Assembly (NCBI RefSeq): GCF_024347615.1
Contig: NZ_AP025509.1
Location: forward strand, 496,001 to 560,000
Direction: 5' to 3'
From: Vibrio splendidus
GTDB taxonomy: Bacteria > Pseudomonadota > Gammaproteobacteria > Enterobacterales > Vibrionaceae
Length of the DNA stretch: 64,000 bases
A program made the translations under genes and the position numbers. Shown piece by piece: positions 17,457 through 26,050 of this stretch (within the stretch, counting starts at the first letter, position 1; each line of letters begins with the position of its first letter). The notes under the pieces are model-generated. The model was not told the DNA's origin. It searched no databases and worked only from the letters and a program-made list of their open reading frames with translations.

Positions 17457-18092
17457 TCACTGCCATTGAAGTACCGCATAAAGTTGCAGATATTTACGTA
17501 CTAACTGATGATTTCCTGACCGTTTTAACGGGTGGCCAAATTTAATAAAACAGGGGCTAATTTTAAAGTTAATATTCAAATCAGCGGCAAATTGAGACTC
17601 GCTCTCTCTTAGGGTGATGCCTTGTTGGCTGTATTCAGTTATCTCGTCTGGGAGTTCTCCCATCCACCAATGCAATAGTTCACCGCTGTTTTTACTTCGG
17701 GTTATCCAATGGTCGGAGACAATGATCAAAACGTCATTGGGTTGGATTGCAAATCCATACTCTGATTGCCAGTTATGAATGTCCAACATCAACTTTCTAC
17801 GACAAGTTTTTCCCGCGCTCACCATGTGGTGGCTGATCATCCAAACTGTTCCTATTTCAGAGGAGATTCGGAAGTGTCGTGGGGTTTCACCAGAAGAAAG
17901 CATTTCGAGTGGGCTGATGTTGCTTGCATGATTAAAGCTAACGAAGGTGTGCTCCATTCGTCGAGCAAAAGCTTTTCCTATATGGTGCTCACTGATCCCT
18001 TGATTGTGTACCGTAGGGTAGTGGCGCTCACAAAGCTTTAGGCAATCGTCTTGAAACTGGTTGACGCTTTTAATCACTAGATCTAATAACAA
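17457..18092 (-). CDS. Uncharacterised 211-aa protein
   Basis: I do not recognise this family. The protein is soluble, rich in His and Trp, with two Cys near the N terminus (CLKLCERHYP) and a central block (GTVWMISHHMVSAGKTCRRKLMLDIHNWQSEYGFAIQPNDVLIIVSDHWITRS) that looks like a compact folded domain. No frame has an ATG near the beginning; a TTG at 18092 preceded by AAGGGA at 5 bases is the best start. It stands alone between two long intergenic regions, which suggests an accessory gene. Confidence 0.6.
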   Translation of the reverse strand: MLLDLVIKSVNQFQDDCLKLCERHYPTVHNQGISEHHIGKAFARRMEHTFVSFNHASNISPLEMLSSGETPRHFRISSEIGTVWMISHHMVSAGKTCRRKLMLDIHNWQSEYGFAIQPNDVLIIVSDHWITRSKNSGELLHWWMGELPDEITEYSQQGITLRESESQFAADLNINFKISPCFIKFGHPLKRSGNHQLVRKYLQLYAVLQWQ

Positions 18093-18377
18093 TGAAGTCC
18101 CTTATACACAGTTACTATCTTATTGATGGGCAATAGTACGGTAATTGCAGTGCCATTACCTATCGTCAAAGTGCCAGTTCATGATCCCTCTATCAAAATT
18201 AGCCATTGCAGAGCGTTTTTATGGATAGCACTGGCGCTCTACGGGTCTGTAATCTAAATTATGAGAAATAATAGTGAGTTAGCAGGCTCATGGTGACTTA
18301 GTAAAGTTATCGATAGTTAACCTAATCTTAGTCAGCTAATCACAATTGTTCTACTTACTCTTTATTTGGACACATTC

Positions 18378-18623
18378 ATGACCATTCAATTAGATTCGAA
18401 ACAAAAGTCTGAGCTCACTCATACATTACAAAAGTACCTGCAAGATGAACTCGATGTAGATCTTGGTCAGTTCGACACGGAATTTTTGGTCGACTTCATT
18501 AGCAAAAAGTTTGGTGCGGTGTATTACAACAAGGGAATAGAAGATGCTCAGAAAGTCATGGAACGAAAAATGTTAGATATCTCAGATGAGCTCTATGAAA
18601 TTGAACAAATCGTTGAAATATAG
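18378..18623 (+). CDS. DUF2164 family protein
   Basis: The 81-aa product (MTIQLDSKQKSELTHTLQKYLQDELDVDLGQFDTEFLVDFISKKFGAVYYNKGIEDAQ) has the DUF2164 pattern throughout, including ELDxxLGxF..EFLxDFI and YYNxGIxDA. The function is unknown. A TTG-initiated extension of four codons is possible, but the ATG at 18378 gives the family's usual start. Confidence 0.82.
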   Translation: MTIQLDSKQKSELTHTLQKYLQDELDVDLGQFDTEFLVDFISKKFGAVYYNKGIEDAQKVMERKMLDISDELYEIEQIVEI

Positions 18624-18672
18624 ACCCAGCAAGCGATTGTTCGACAAAGAAATTTGTCAATAAAGCAACTTG

Positions 18673-18687
18673 TTCAAAAATTTTGAA
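18673..18687. promoter_or_regulatory. Palindrome upstream of cytochrome b561
   Basis: TTCAAAA-A-TTTTGAA is a perfect dyad about 120 bases before the b561 start. It could be an operator; AT-rich sequence makes chance occurrence possible. Confidence 0.3.
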
Positions 18688-18808
18688 TAACTTGTTTAAT
18701 TTGAAATGATGTAACTAATGTAAAGCTTGGTAAATAATATGTTACACAAACTTAGTGTAGGGTACGCTTTTCAAAATTACACGACTCGTTAACATTCGGA
18801 ACAGATGT

Positions 18809-19348
18809 ATGGACAACAACGTTAAAAATTACAATCCCTTAGCAAGAGCAATGCATTGGATTTCAGCACTAGCAATATTTGGCTTATTTGGTGTAGGCCT
18901 ATGGATGGTTGATCTTTCATACTACAGCGAGTGGTACAAAACAGCGCCAGACTACCACCGTTCGGTAGGCATTCTTTTGGCTACAGTTACTGTTCTCCGT
19001 TTGCTTTGGAAACTAGTTACCGCGTCACCTAAGGTGGAAGGCAAAAGTTATGAAGTTGCAGCCGCTAAGATAGCGCACGGCTTTATGTACATTAACCTAG
19101 CGGTTTTATTTATTTCAGGTTATTTGATTTCAACATCAGATGGCCGTGGGATCGACGTGTTTAATTGGTTCACTGTTCCAAGTATGGGTGAGCTATTTGA
19201 AAACCAATCGGATCTCGCAGGAACGATTCACTACTATGCTGCATGGGTACTGATCATTATGGCATCAGTGCACGCCTTAGCGGCGATAAAACACCACGTT
19301 ATCGACAAAGACGATACGCTACGAAAAATGATAGGAGCTTCAAAATGA
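18809..19348 (+). CDS. Cytochrome b561
   Basis: The 179-aa integral membrane protein has four segments and the conserved His residues of bacterial b561 proteins (ARAMHWISAL, DYHRSVGI, KIAHGFMY, HYYAAWVLIIMASVHALAA). It probably carries electrons between ubiquinol and a periplasmic acceptor or superoxide, as described for E. coli CybB. Its TGA stop overlaps the yceI ATG in ATGA, so the two genes are translationally coupled, an arrangement seen widely. Confidence 0.9.
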   Translation: MDNNVKNYNPLARAMHWISALAIFGLFGVGLWMVDLSYYSEWYKTAPDYHRSVGILLATVTVLRLLWKLVTASPKVEGKSYEVAAAKIAHGFMYINLAVLFISGYLISTSDGRGIDVFNWFTVPSMGELFENQSDLAGTIHYYAAWVLIIMASVHALAAIKHHVIDKDDTLRKMIGASK

Positions 19349-19914
19349 AAAAGTCAATTATCGCTACAGGATTAGCACTTGCTATGGCAATGCCTTTCGC
19401 TGCGAACGCCGCTGATTACGTGATTGATACAAAAGGTGCGCATGCTTCAGTTAACTTTAAAGTTAGCCACCTAGGTTACAGCTTTATCCAAGGTCGTTTT
19501 AACACGTTCTCAGGTGATTTCTCATTTGATGAAAGCAACGTTGAAGCGTCTAAAATAAACGTAACGGTTGATACTACAAGTCTTGACTCAAACCACGCAG
19601 AACGTGATAAGCACATCCGTAGCGGTGATTTCATCGATGCAAGCAAGTTTTCTGATGCTACATTCAACAGCACGAAAGTGGTTGATAAAGGTGACGGCAA
19701 ACTTGAAGTAATGGGTGACCTTAAACTTCATGGCGTAACTAAGCCTATCGTTATCGAAGCTGAATTCATTGGTGCTGGTCAAGACCCATGGGGCGGTGAG
19801 CGTGCTGGTTTCGTTGGTACAACTCGTCTAGAGCTTGCTGACTTCAACATTCCAGTAATGGGCGCTTCAAGCTATGTAGACATGGATCTGCACGTTGAAG
19901 GTGTAAAGAAATAA
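19345..19914 (+). CDS. yceI: YceI family periplasmic protein
   Basis: The 189-aa product has a signal peptide (MKKSIIATGLALAMAMPFAANA) followed by the YceI lipocalin-like barrel (HASVNFKVSHLGYSFIQGRFNTFSGDF, WGGERAGFVGTTRLELADFNIP). YceI proteins bind isoprenoid molecules such as polyprenyl chains in the periplasm. Coupling with cytochrome b561 suggests a quinone-linked role, but that is inference. A terminator lies about 150 bases downstream after a short tandem repeat. Confidence 0.9.
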   Translation: MKKSIIATGLALAMAMPFAANAADYVIDTKGAHASVNFKVSHLGYSFIQGRFNTFSGDFSFDESNVEASKINVTVDTTSLDSNHAERDKHIRSGDFIDASKFSDATFNSTKVVDKGDGKLEVMGDLKLHGVTKPIVIEAEFIGAGQDPWGGERAGFVGTTRLELADFNIPVMGASSYVDMDLHVEGVKK

Positions 19915-19954
19915 TCTAGCTTTCTAGTTTTCTAGCTTTCTACCTCTCTACCTC
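19915..19954. repeat. Five tandem 8-bp repeats
   Basis: TCTAGCTT, TCTAGTTT, TCTAGCTT, TCTACCTC and TCTACCTC follow each other directly from the base after the yceI stop codon. This is a degenerate octamer array in the transcribed 3' region. Confidence 0.8.
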
Positions 19955-20065
19955 TCTGACAGGTATCAACATTTTTTAGAAACATCAAAAGTTTGGTCGA
20001 TACTAACAAGGTCAGCAGTTAGCTAGTTGGCAATAGGGAAAGTAGCAAAACCGCTAGAAATAGAG

Positions 20066-20097
20066 AAAGGCGCAAAGTTTTCACTTTGCGCCTTTTT
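20066..20097 (+). terminator. Terminator of the b561-yceI operon
   Basis: AAAGGCGCAAAGT pairs with ACTTTGCGCCTTT (13 bp, 4-base loop) and is followed by T. Confidence 0.9.
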
Positions 20098-20246
20098 TAT
20101 TGAGGTAAATGGCCACGCGTTTAGGTCTGTTTTGTGTCAAACCTTTTACAGCGTCTTAAGCCACCATTTACTTCTGCCAGTCAACGTTGCCATGACTGAG
20201 TTATCTAATTGAACTACTAATCCCTAATAGTTCAACTTACGATTAG

Positions 20247-20780
20247 TTAAGCCGTTTCTAGTTCAGTTTGAGGAACCACGTTTAGTCGGTCACCGTAGAT
20301 TGGACGTAGTGCTTGCATCACTTCAATGCGAGTTAATACACCGACCATTACGCCATTTTCTAATACTGGCAGCATATGTGGTTGGCTTACTTTCATCGCT
20401 TTTGCACGCTCTTCTAGAGAAAGAGAAGTCAGGCGAGTTGCGAAGCCCATGCTTGTAGTCGGGTACAGTTGTTCTTTGTCGATGCATAGGAACTCAGCAA
20501 CGTCGACTAACTTGTCGTTTGCATCGATAGCCACAACGTCACGGCTCATTAGGTCTACGACTTTCTGACCTTTTGTCGGGATGTAATCTTGGCACCAAAG
20601 GTCAACCATTACGTCGTGAACAGAGAAGATACCCACTAGACGACCTTCAACATCGCAAACAGGAGCGCTAACAAGTTGAGCGTCTAGAAGGGAATCAATT
20701 GCGACTGATGTAGGCATTTCTACGCTCAGTGTAATTGGTTGGGTGTTCATGATTTGCTTGATAGTCGTTGCTGTGTTCAT
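20247..20780 (-). CDS. Possible internal start: free CBS domain protein (177 aa)
   Basis: Within the FocA-CBS frame, AAGGA stands 7 bases before an ATG that begins MNTATTIKQIMNTQPITLSVEMP, exactly where a stand-alone CBS protein would start. The same frame could therefore give both a fused channel and a soluble CBS product. This is an alternative translation product, not a separate gene. Confidence 0.45.
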   Translation of the reverse strand: MNTATTIKQIMNTQPITLSVEMPTSVAIDSLLDAQLVSAPVCDVEGRLVGIFSVHDVMVDLWCQDYIPTKGQKVVDLMSRDVVAIDANDKLVDVAEFLCIDKEQLYPTTSMGFATRLTSLSLEERAKAMKVSQPHMLPVLENGVMVGVLTRIEVMQALRPIYGDRLNVVPQTELETA

Positions 20781-21698
20781 AGTGATTTCCTTAACTGACG
20801 TAATTTCTGTTGTTTGTGTAATTGCTGTAATTTTTGCTGCTTTCAGCTGCGGGCGACGGTAAATGCTCCAATTGGCTAAGCCGACCAATACTGAACCACC
20901 TACAATGTTGCCGATCGTCACTGGTATTAAGTTTGCGGTGACAAATTTCATGATGTTTAAGTCTGCGTACTGAGCAGGCGTTGCTCCGATTTGCATCCAA
21001 AAACTCTCTGGTGCGAATGTTTGAATCGTGATGCCTAGTGGAACCATGAACATATTCGCCACACAGTGTTCAAAGCCTGAGCTAACGAACATTGCAACAG
21101 GTAATACGGTCATCATTGCTTTGGTCATGGCGTTCGCAGAGCTGAACGTTAACCAAATCGCTAAACACACCAATAAGTTACAAAGCACACCCAAAGCAAA
21201 AGCTTGAACAGGGCTGTGGTGTAGCTTGTGTTGAGCAATGTTCAGAGCGTTTAAGCCCCATTGCCCGCCATCCAGTTGATACAAGCCTGCTGCGCTTACC
21301 AAAGCCAATAGAAACATGGCACCGATGAAGTTACCGACGTAGACCTTGCCCCAGATAGACAGCATCTTAGTGAAGGTGATTTGCTTGTTAGCCCATGAAA
21401 TGCTTGATAACACTGAACTGGTAAACAGCTCGCCACCGCAAATCACAATCAGGATTAACCCCATACTGAATGCAAGACCGCCGGCTAAACGACTCAATCC
21501 CCATCCAGCATCAGCGCTACCCGTGGTCACCGTGATGTAGAATAAAAAAGCAAGCCCGATGAATGCGCCAGCCATGATTGCCAAACTCAATGTCATGCTG
21601 CTGGTTTTATTTGCTTTGCTTAATGCAAACTTCTCGGCTTCCGCCATCATTTCTGTTGGCGAGAACAGTTGCTGATTTTCAGAAGTGCTGGTTGCCAT
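20247..21698 (-). CDS. focA: FocA-type formate/nitrite channel fused to a CBS domain pair
   Basis: The first 280 or so residues are a complete formate/nitrite transporter: six membrane segments and the family signatures GGELFTSSVLS and FEHCVANMF. A linker of repeated AxITxITxT type leads to two CBS domains (about residues 305-480; KQIMNTQPITLSVEMPTSVAIDSLLDAQLVSAPVCDVEGRLVGIFSVHDVMVDLW and LPVLENGVMVGVLTRIEVMQAL). FocA proteins move formate across the inner membrane; CBS pairs bind adenine nucleotides and could gate the channel. An internal AAGGA-ATG at 20780 could also start a free CBS protein. Divergent from a LysR gene. Confidence 0.88.
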   Translation of the reverse strand: MATSTSENQQLFSPTEMMAEAEKFALSKANKTSSMTLSLAIMAGAFIGLAFLFYITVTTGSADAGWGLSRLAGGLAFSMGLILIVICGGELFTSSVLSSISWANKQITFTKMLSIWGKVYVGNFIGAMFLLALVSAAGLYQLDGGQWGLNALNIAQHKLHHSPVQAFALGVLCNLLVCLAIWLTFSSANAMTKAMMTVLPVAMFVSSGFEHCVANMFMVPLGITIQTFAPESFWMQIGATPAQYADLNIMKFVTANLIPVTIGNIVGGSVLVGLANWSIYRRPQLKAAKITAITQTTEITSVKEITMNTATTIKQIMNTQPITLSVEMPTSVAIDSLLDAQLVSAPVCDVEGRLVGIFSVHDVMVDLWCQDYIPTKGQKVVDLMSRDVVAIDANDKLVDVAEFLCIDKEQLYPTTSMGFATRLTSLSLEERAKAMKVSQPHMLPVLENGVMVGVLTRIEVMQALRPIYGDRLNVVPQTELETA

Positions 21699-21859
21699 AT
21701 CCCCCCCTTGAACAATCCGTCATGTGTAATTCCTAGTGTTAATGACTTGGTTAATCCGTAATGGTTAATCAGTGATTTTTTGCAGGGCTCGTTGTGTCCT
21801 GCCATTCCAGATTAGGGGGTTGAGGGGTAGAGGTAAAATTGATAATTTTTAGAAACCAC

Positions 21860-21874
21860 ATCAAATTTATTGAT
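21860..21874. promoter_or_regulatory. LysR-type T-N11-A site between focA and lysR
   Basis: ATCAA-ATTTA-TTGAT is a perfect dyad of the T-N11-A form typical of LysR regulators. It lies in the shared control region, 98 bases before the LysR start and 162 before the focA start. Confidence 0.45.
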
Positions 21875-21971
21875 ATAGATTGGGTTACGCGTAGAATGAA
21901 ATTGATTGCTCATCGGCTTAACAAAAAACGAGCTACAGGACACAAGTTATTAAAAGAATTAAGGATGAATT

Positions 21972-22877
21972 TTGCGTTATTCATTAAAGCAACTCGCGGT
22001 ATTTGATGCAGTGGCAGATTCTGGGAGTGTAAGTCAAGCAGCAGACAGATTAGCGTTGACTCAATCGGCGACAAGTATGTCTCTTGCACAGTTGGAAAAA
22101 ATGCTCGGCAGGCCTTTGTTTGAAAGGCAGGGCAAGCAAATGGCTCTTACTCATTGGGGTATGTGGCTAAGGCCTAAAGCGAAGCGTTTACTGCAAGATG
22201 CGCAGCAAATTGAGATGGGTTTTTATGAGCAGCATTTACTGAGTGGAGAGCTCAAACTCGGTGCAAGCCAAACACCAGCGGAACACCTTGTTCCTGACCT
22301 CATCAGTATTATTGATAACGACTTTCCTGAGATGCGAATCTCGCTCGGCGTGCAAAGTACCGATGCGGTTATTGATGGCGTATTAGATTATCAATATGAC
22401 TTGGGTGTTATCGAAGGTCGTTGTGATGACAACCGAGTTCACCAAGAAGTGTGGTGTACTGACCATTTAACGGTGGTTGCATCGGCTCATCACCCGTTTG
22501 CGAAGCGTGAACGAGTAAGCTTGGCGCAATTAGAACAAGCAAAATGGGTATTACGTGAACATGGTTCGGGTACTCGCAAAGTTTTTGATAGCTCTATTCA
22601 CCATTTAATTGGCGATCTCGATGTTTGGCGAGAGTATGAACACGTTCCTGTTTTAAGAAGTTTGGTTGCAAACGGCCCATATTTAACGTGTTTACCTTAT
22701 CTCGATGTCGAACAGTTTGTTGAGTCTGGTCAACTGGTCACATTAAATGTCCCTGAGCTTGAAATGGAAAGAACCTTGTCCTTTATTTGGCGTGCAGATA
22801 TGTCTGAGAACCCACTTGCTGAGTGTATTAAGCGAGAAGGTAAGCGCATGATGAAAGGCAAACCATCGGTTCTGTAA
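21972..22877 (+). CDS. LysR family regulator, YeiE-like
   Basis: The 301-aa protein has the LysR winged helix (RYSLKQLAVFDAVADSGSVSQAADRLALTQSATSMSLAQLEKMLGRPLFERQGKQMALT) and an effector-binding domain containing VVASAHHPFAKRE and WVLREHGSGTR. The last motif is typical of the CysB/YeiE branch. The start is a TTG at 21972 with AAGGA 7 bases before it; the nearby ATG is out of frame. Because it is divergent from focA it may regulate that gene, but YeiE homologs elsewhere control sulfite or cation genes, so the target is uncertain. Confidence 0.87.
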   Translation: MRYSLKQLAVFDAVADSGSVSQAADRLALTQSATSMSLAQLEKMLGRPLFERQGKQMALTHWGMWLRPKAKRLLQDAQQIEMGFYEQHLLSGELKLGASQTPAEHLVPDLISIIDNDFPEMRISLGVQSTDAVIDGVLDYQYDLGVIEGRCDDNRVHQEVWCTDHLTVVASAHHPFAKRERVSLAQLEQAKWVLREHGSGTRKVFDSSIHHLIGDLDVWREYEHVPVLRSLVANGPYLTCLPYLDVEQFVESGQLVTLNVPELEMERTLSFIWRADMSENPLAECIKREGKRMMKGKPSVL

Positions 22878-22897
22878 GGTAGATTTGATAAAAGGCG

Positions 22898-23162
22898 AGG
22901 GGCTGTTGACCTTTCGTGGTTAAGTTTTGTTCGAGGTAAAATCGTTTTAGGCGCGGCGAAGAGTATGTAGCCTAGTCATTCTAAGCAAATATTCTTCAAC
23001 AAAGCATAAAGCGATTTTAGCCGAACCCTTCGGGCAGCCCTTGTGGTTCATTTCTACTGCGTTATCGGCTTTTCATGTAGGCTAGCTACACGTCAAAGCC
23101 TCTGTCTTGTATAAATTTCCCACAAAGGCTGCAAAATCGACCTCGAAAGGCCAATAGCCCCT
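22898..23162. mobile_element. MITE-like repetitive element, about 265 bp
   Basis: Imperfect terminal inverted repeats of 19 bp (AGGGGCTGTTGACCTTTCG at the left and the complement of AGGGGCTATTGGCCTTTCG at the right) differ at two bases. Inside are nested inverted pairs: TTCGAGGTAAAATCG near the left end against AAAATCGACCTCGAA near the right, and GCAGCCCTTGTGG against CACAAAGGCTGC. No transposase frame is present. The sequence resembles a repeat I associate with Vibrio genomes. A target duplication is not clear. Confidence 0.6.
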
Positions 23163-23318
23163 GATAACTAATTGTGTTGGATAAGCGATTCCGGTCTCTA
23201 TCTAGTGATAAATGCACAACTGCATACATTATTAATGTGACCGCGATCGGCTAAAAAAGGGCGATCTTCCCATAATATGCTTACTTGATTTTAAGTGAGG
23301 CTAAATCCGGTTGCGATG

Positions 23319-23330
23319 AATTACGTAATT
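23319..23330. promoter_or_regulatory. 12-bp palindrome before the YcdZ-like gene
   Basis: AATTACGTAATT is fully self-complementary and ends 16 bases before the ATG at 23347, so it could be an operator. Confidence 0.3.
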
Positions 23331-23346
23331 AGGCTTTAGAAATAGT

Positions 23347-23841
23347 ATGAGTACATTAGTCGCGATTTCATTAACAACAGGTATTTTGTCAGGTCTATGG
23401 GGATGGATTGCTATCTCTTTCGGCTTATTGTCATGGGCAGGTTTCTTAGGTTGCACAAGTTATTTTGCTTCGCCAACAGGCGGCGTAAAAGGACTAGCCG
23501 GTAGCTTATTGACTAACATGACAGGCGTATTCTGGGCAATGGTGATTATCGAAAGCTCAACCTTCGCAGGTTTAGAGATTTTAGGCTACATGATTACCGC
23601 TATTGTGGCTTTCTTTATGTGTATCCAAGCGAAACAAGCGTGGCTAGGTTATATCCCAGGAACCTTCATTGGTTGTTGTGCGACGTTTGCTGCAGGTGGC
23701 GATTGGCAACTTGTAATACCATCTTTACTGCTTGGTGGTGTATTTGGATACTTGATGAAAGCAACGGGGCTATGGCTTCACGAGAAATCGACTCAATCTT
23801 CGGAAGTGGTTGAACAACACACTAAGCAAGCTAAGGCTTAA
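23347..23841 (+). CDS. DUF1097 inner-membrane protein, YcdZ-like
   Basis: The 164-aa membrane protein follows E. coli YcdZ closely (TTGILSGLWGWIAISFGLLSWAGFLGCTSYFASPTGGVKGL, CIQAKQAWLGYIPGTFIGCCATFAAGGDW), with four or five membrane segments. The function is unknown. A strong terminator follows. Confidence 0.85.
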   Translation: MSTLVAISLTTGILSGLWGWIAISFGLLSWAGFLGCTSYFASPTGGVKGLAGSLLTNMTGVFWAMVIIESSTFAGLEILGYMITAIVAFFMCIQAKQAWLGYIPGTFIGCCATFAAGGDWQLVIPSLLLGGVFGYLMKATGLWLHEKSTQSSEVVEQHTKQAKA

Positions 23842-23920
23842 TTCGTTAACCTAACCTCAGTTTAGTCACTGTAAACTCTTGCAAGATAACCCCCAATTAA
23901 TTTGTATATCGATTTATACA

Positions 23921-23946
23921 GGCACACCACTTGGTGTGCCTTTTTT
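23921..23946 (+). terminator. Terminator after the YcdZ-like gene
   Basis: GGCACACCA and TGGTGTGCC pair with a two-base loop, followed by TTTTTT. Confidence 0.9.
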
Positions 23947-24021
23947 GGTTTTGGTTAGGCCCATCAGTTAAAAAAATCATCTGCAGAAGAACCAATAGCA
24001 TCTATCAATTAATTAAAGCGC

Positions 24022-25812
24022 TTAGGTGTTCCCGTTTGCCATGGTGATGACACGTTTTAGCGTCCACCTTAATAACAAGGGAATACAGTCTTGTCCTTGA
24101 TTCTCACAATGAGACACGATCGCTAAAGCCAGATCTGGTTTTGCGTGTTTCTTAAGAACTTTAGCCACGACTTTTTTCGCTGGGATAGGGTGGTCGTAAG
24201 GAATCTTAACCATGTCTCTGAAAAAGTTCTCAAACCCATTCATATACAAGTAGTGTTCGATGTCTCTGTCAGGAAGCTCTGTGAGGCGATGTCGCTCTTG
24301 ATCGTTCCCGAGTTATAGCACTGTTGCCGCATATTTTTTGCCTGCTGCATCACCATCGGTGACGACATGCCAATCGATGCCAAACTCTTGGGCGACTTTG
24401 ATTAATGCCTTTAGTCCTGATTGAGCGAACTCAATAATCTGAACGCCTTCCGCAGCAAGGTTATACCCACATTGGTTGGCTAACTCGTTAAACAACCAGA
24501 CTTCAGTCTCACCTTCTACCAATAACCAACAGCGAGCATACAGAGCACCTGAACGATGGAAACGAATATGAAAACCAATTCGACGAAGCTCATCTTTGCT
24601 AAAGTGGTTCATGTTGAGTTGGTTAGCGATGGTTTTATCGGACTGACGTACCAAACGACGAATCGATTGAAGTGGTACAGCAGCAAGTAGATCGCCACTG
24701 TTGGTGGTAAGGATTTTTTGCATCGGTAACTTCTGCATCAAGCTCCAAGCCCTTGCTAGGTGCGTTGGGTGCAGTCGACCCTCTGGATCTTCAAGGATCA
24801 AAAGAGGGCGCGCACATCGTCTTAAGTCTGTCGGCCCTTTGGCCTGTAGATAAGCGTTAAGTAACCCCATGAATAACAGCCGAGTTTGTTTATTCTTGGT
24901 CTCCTCGACCAATTGATGAATGCTCTTGTCGTTCGCTCCAGCTGAGTACAGTAGCCCGTCACGCGGTTTTCTCGGATTCTTACGTGAGACACTCTTAAAT
25001 GAGAAATAGTGTTCTATTAAGCTTTGCATTGACTCAAGACTACTGCGCATTTCACCTTTATTAACATGTCCGGGTATCGCCATAAGACGGCGGCAGGTGT
25101 TGTCGATCCGCTTTTCTATTCTTGCCTGACGGCCATTGCCATTGCTGGCGTTTCCATTCGTGCCATGACCATTGGTTGTGTGATTATGTCCGTTCCCATG
25201 CCCGTTATTTGGATTGTTGTTCCCATTTCCGTTTGCATTGTTAGCGTGACCGTTATTAGCGTGAACATTAGTCGGCAGGTGAGCATTGTGGTTGAGTGAA
25301 TTTCCGTTGAAAGGGCGGTCAAAGTGCCTAGCGTCTCGTAAACGGATCACGGGATGTAAGGTCATTAATTCTTGAGCGAGCTTTTCTGAGTGATGGAGTT
25401 TGAGCGGATTACCGTCTAAACCTAAGAATGCGTAGTTTGTGGTCGTTTCATATTGTTCTAATGTGGCACTGATTCGATAATAGATACGATAGACGCCAAA
25501 TTCATCTTGAACCCATATAGGTTTAAGCTTGCGATAACGACCAGCGTTGAGTTCGCTCTTGTCATTGGCTTTTAATGCGAGAACAATTTGAAGATGTTGA
25601 GACTGTGGATGTGAAACCGAGTAATCGACATGAAAATCAGTCATTTCGAAGTGATATGGCACACCGTCTGAGGGCAGAACGACGGAAAGGGCATCCAATA
25701 ATGAAGACTTACCCCAGGTGTTTTCACCAATCAGCGTGGTTAGCTCGTCAAACGCGAGTGACATGCGCTTGATACCTCGAAAGCCAGAAATCTCGATTCT
25801 TTCTAGTTGCAT
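24022..25812 (-). pseudogene. ybjD: YbjD-like OLD family nuclease interrupted by an in-frame stop
   Basis: Residues 1-499 read as a YbjD/OLD protein: Walker A GENTWGKSS (about 29-37), a C-terminal ATPase part (PLLILEDPEGRLHP), and a Toprim nuclease region with LLVEGETEVW and DGDAAGKK. A TAA at 24315-24313 then stops translation, but the same frame continues with LGNDQERHRLTELPDRDIEHYLYMNGFENFF to a stop at 24022, which matches the normal C terminus. Removing the stop would give 596 aa. A 60-residue Asn/Gly/His-rich insert lies at about 169-227. The gene is either inactivated or makes a truncated protein that keeps the ATPase and most of Toprim. Confidence 0.85.
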
Positions 25813-26050
25813 AGGCTTACTCCTAACGGAAGGCTCTGCTAATTGTTTGAAAGCTAACAGATATCTTTAATCATAATCGAAAAATACCAATCCGGTATGC
25901 TCACCTGTCACAAAACCCGTTGTTTATTTATACGGTTCAAAATGGGATTTTTGATCTATCTCGAGAATTTTTTTGCAGTGCAGTTTCATAAAATTCACGA
26001 TTCTGTCATGATTCTCGACCTAGTATGAAGGGACAAAGAGAGAAGAAAAT

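Noticed and set aside
21840..21880. FNR site upstream of focA
   Set aside because: The dyad has ATCAA followed by TTGAT, the reverse order of the FNR consensus TTGAT-N4-ATCAA; it suits a LysR protein better.
24022..24249. Separate 75-aa gene
   Set aside because: It is in the same frame as the OLD nuclease and matches the end of that family, so it is the tail of an interrupted gene rather than an independent one.
24250..24330. Frameshift as the cause of the OLD nuclease split
   Set aside because: The two parts are in the same frame (start positions differ by a multiple of three), so a nonsense codon explains it.
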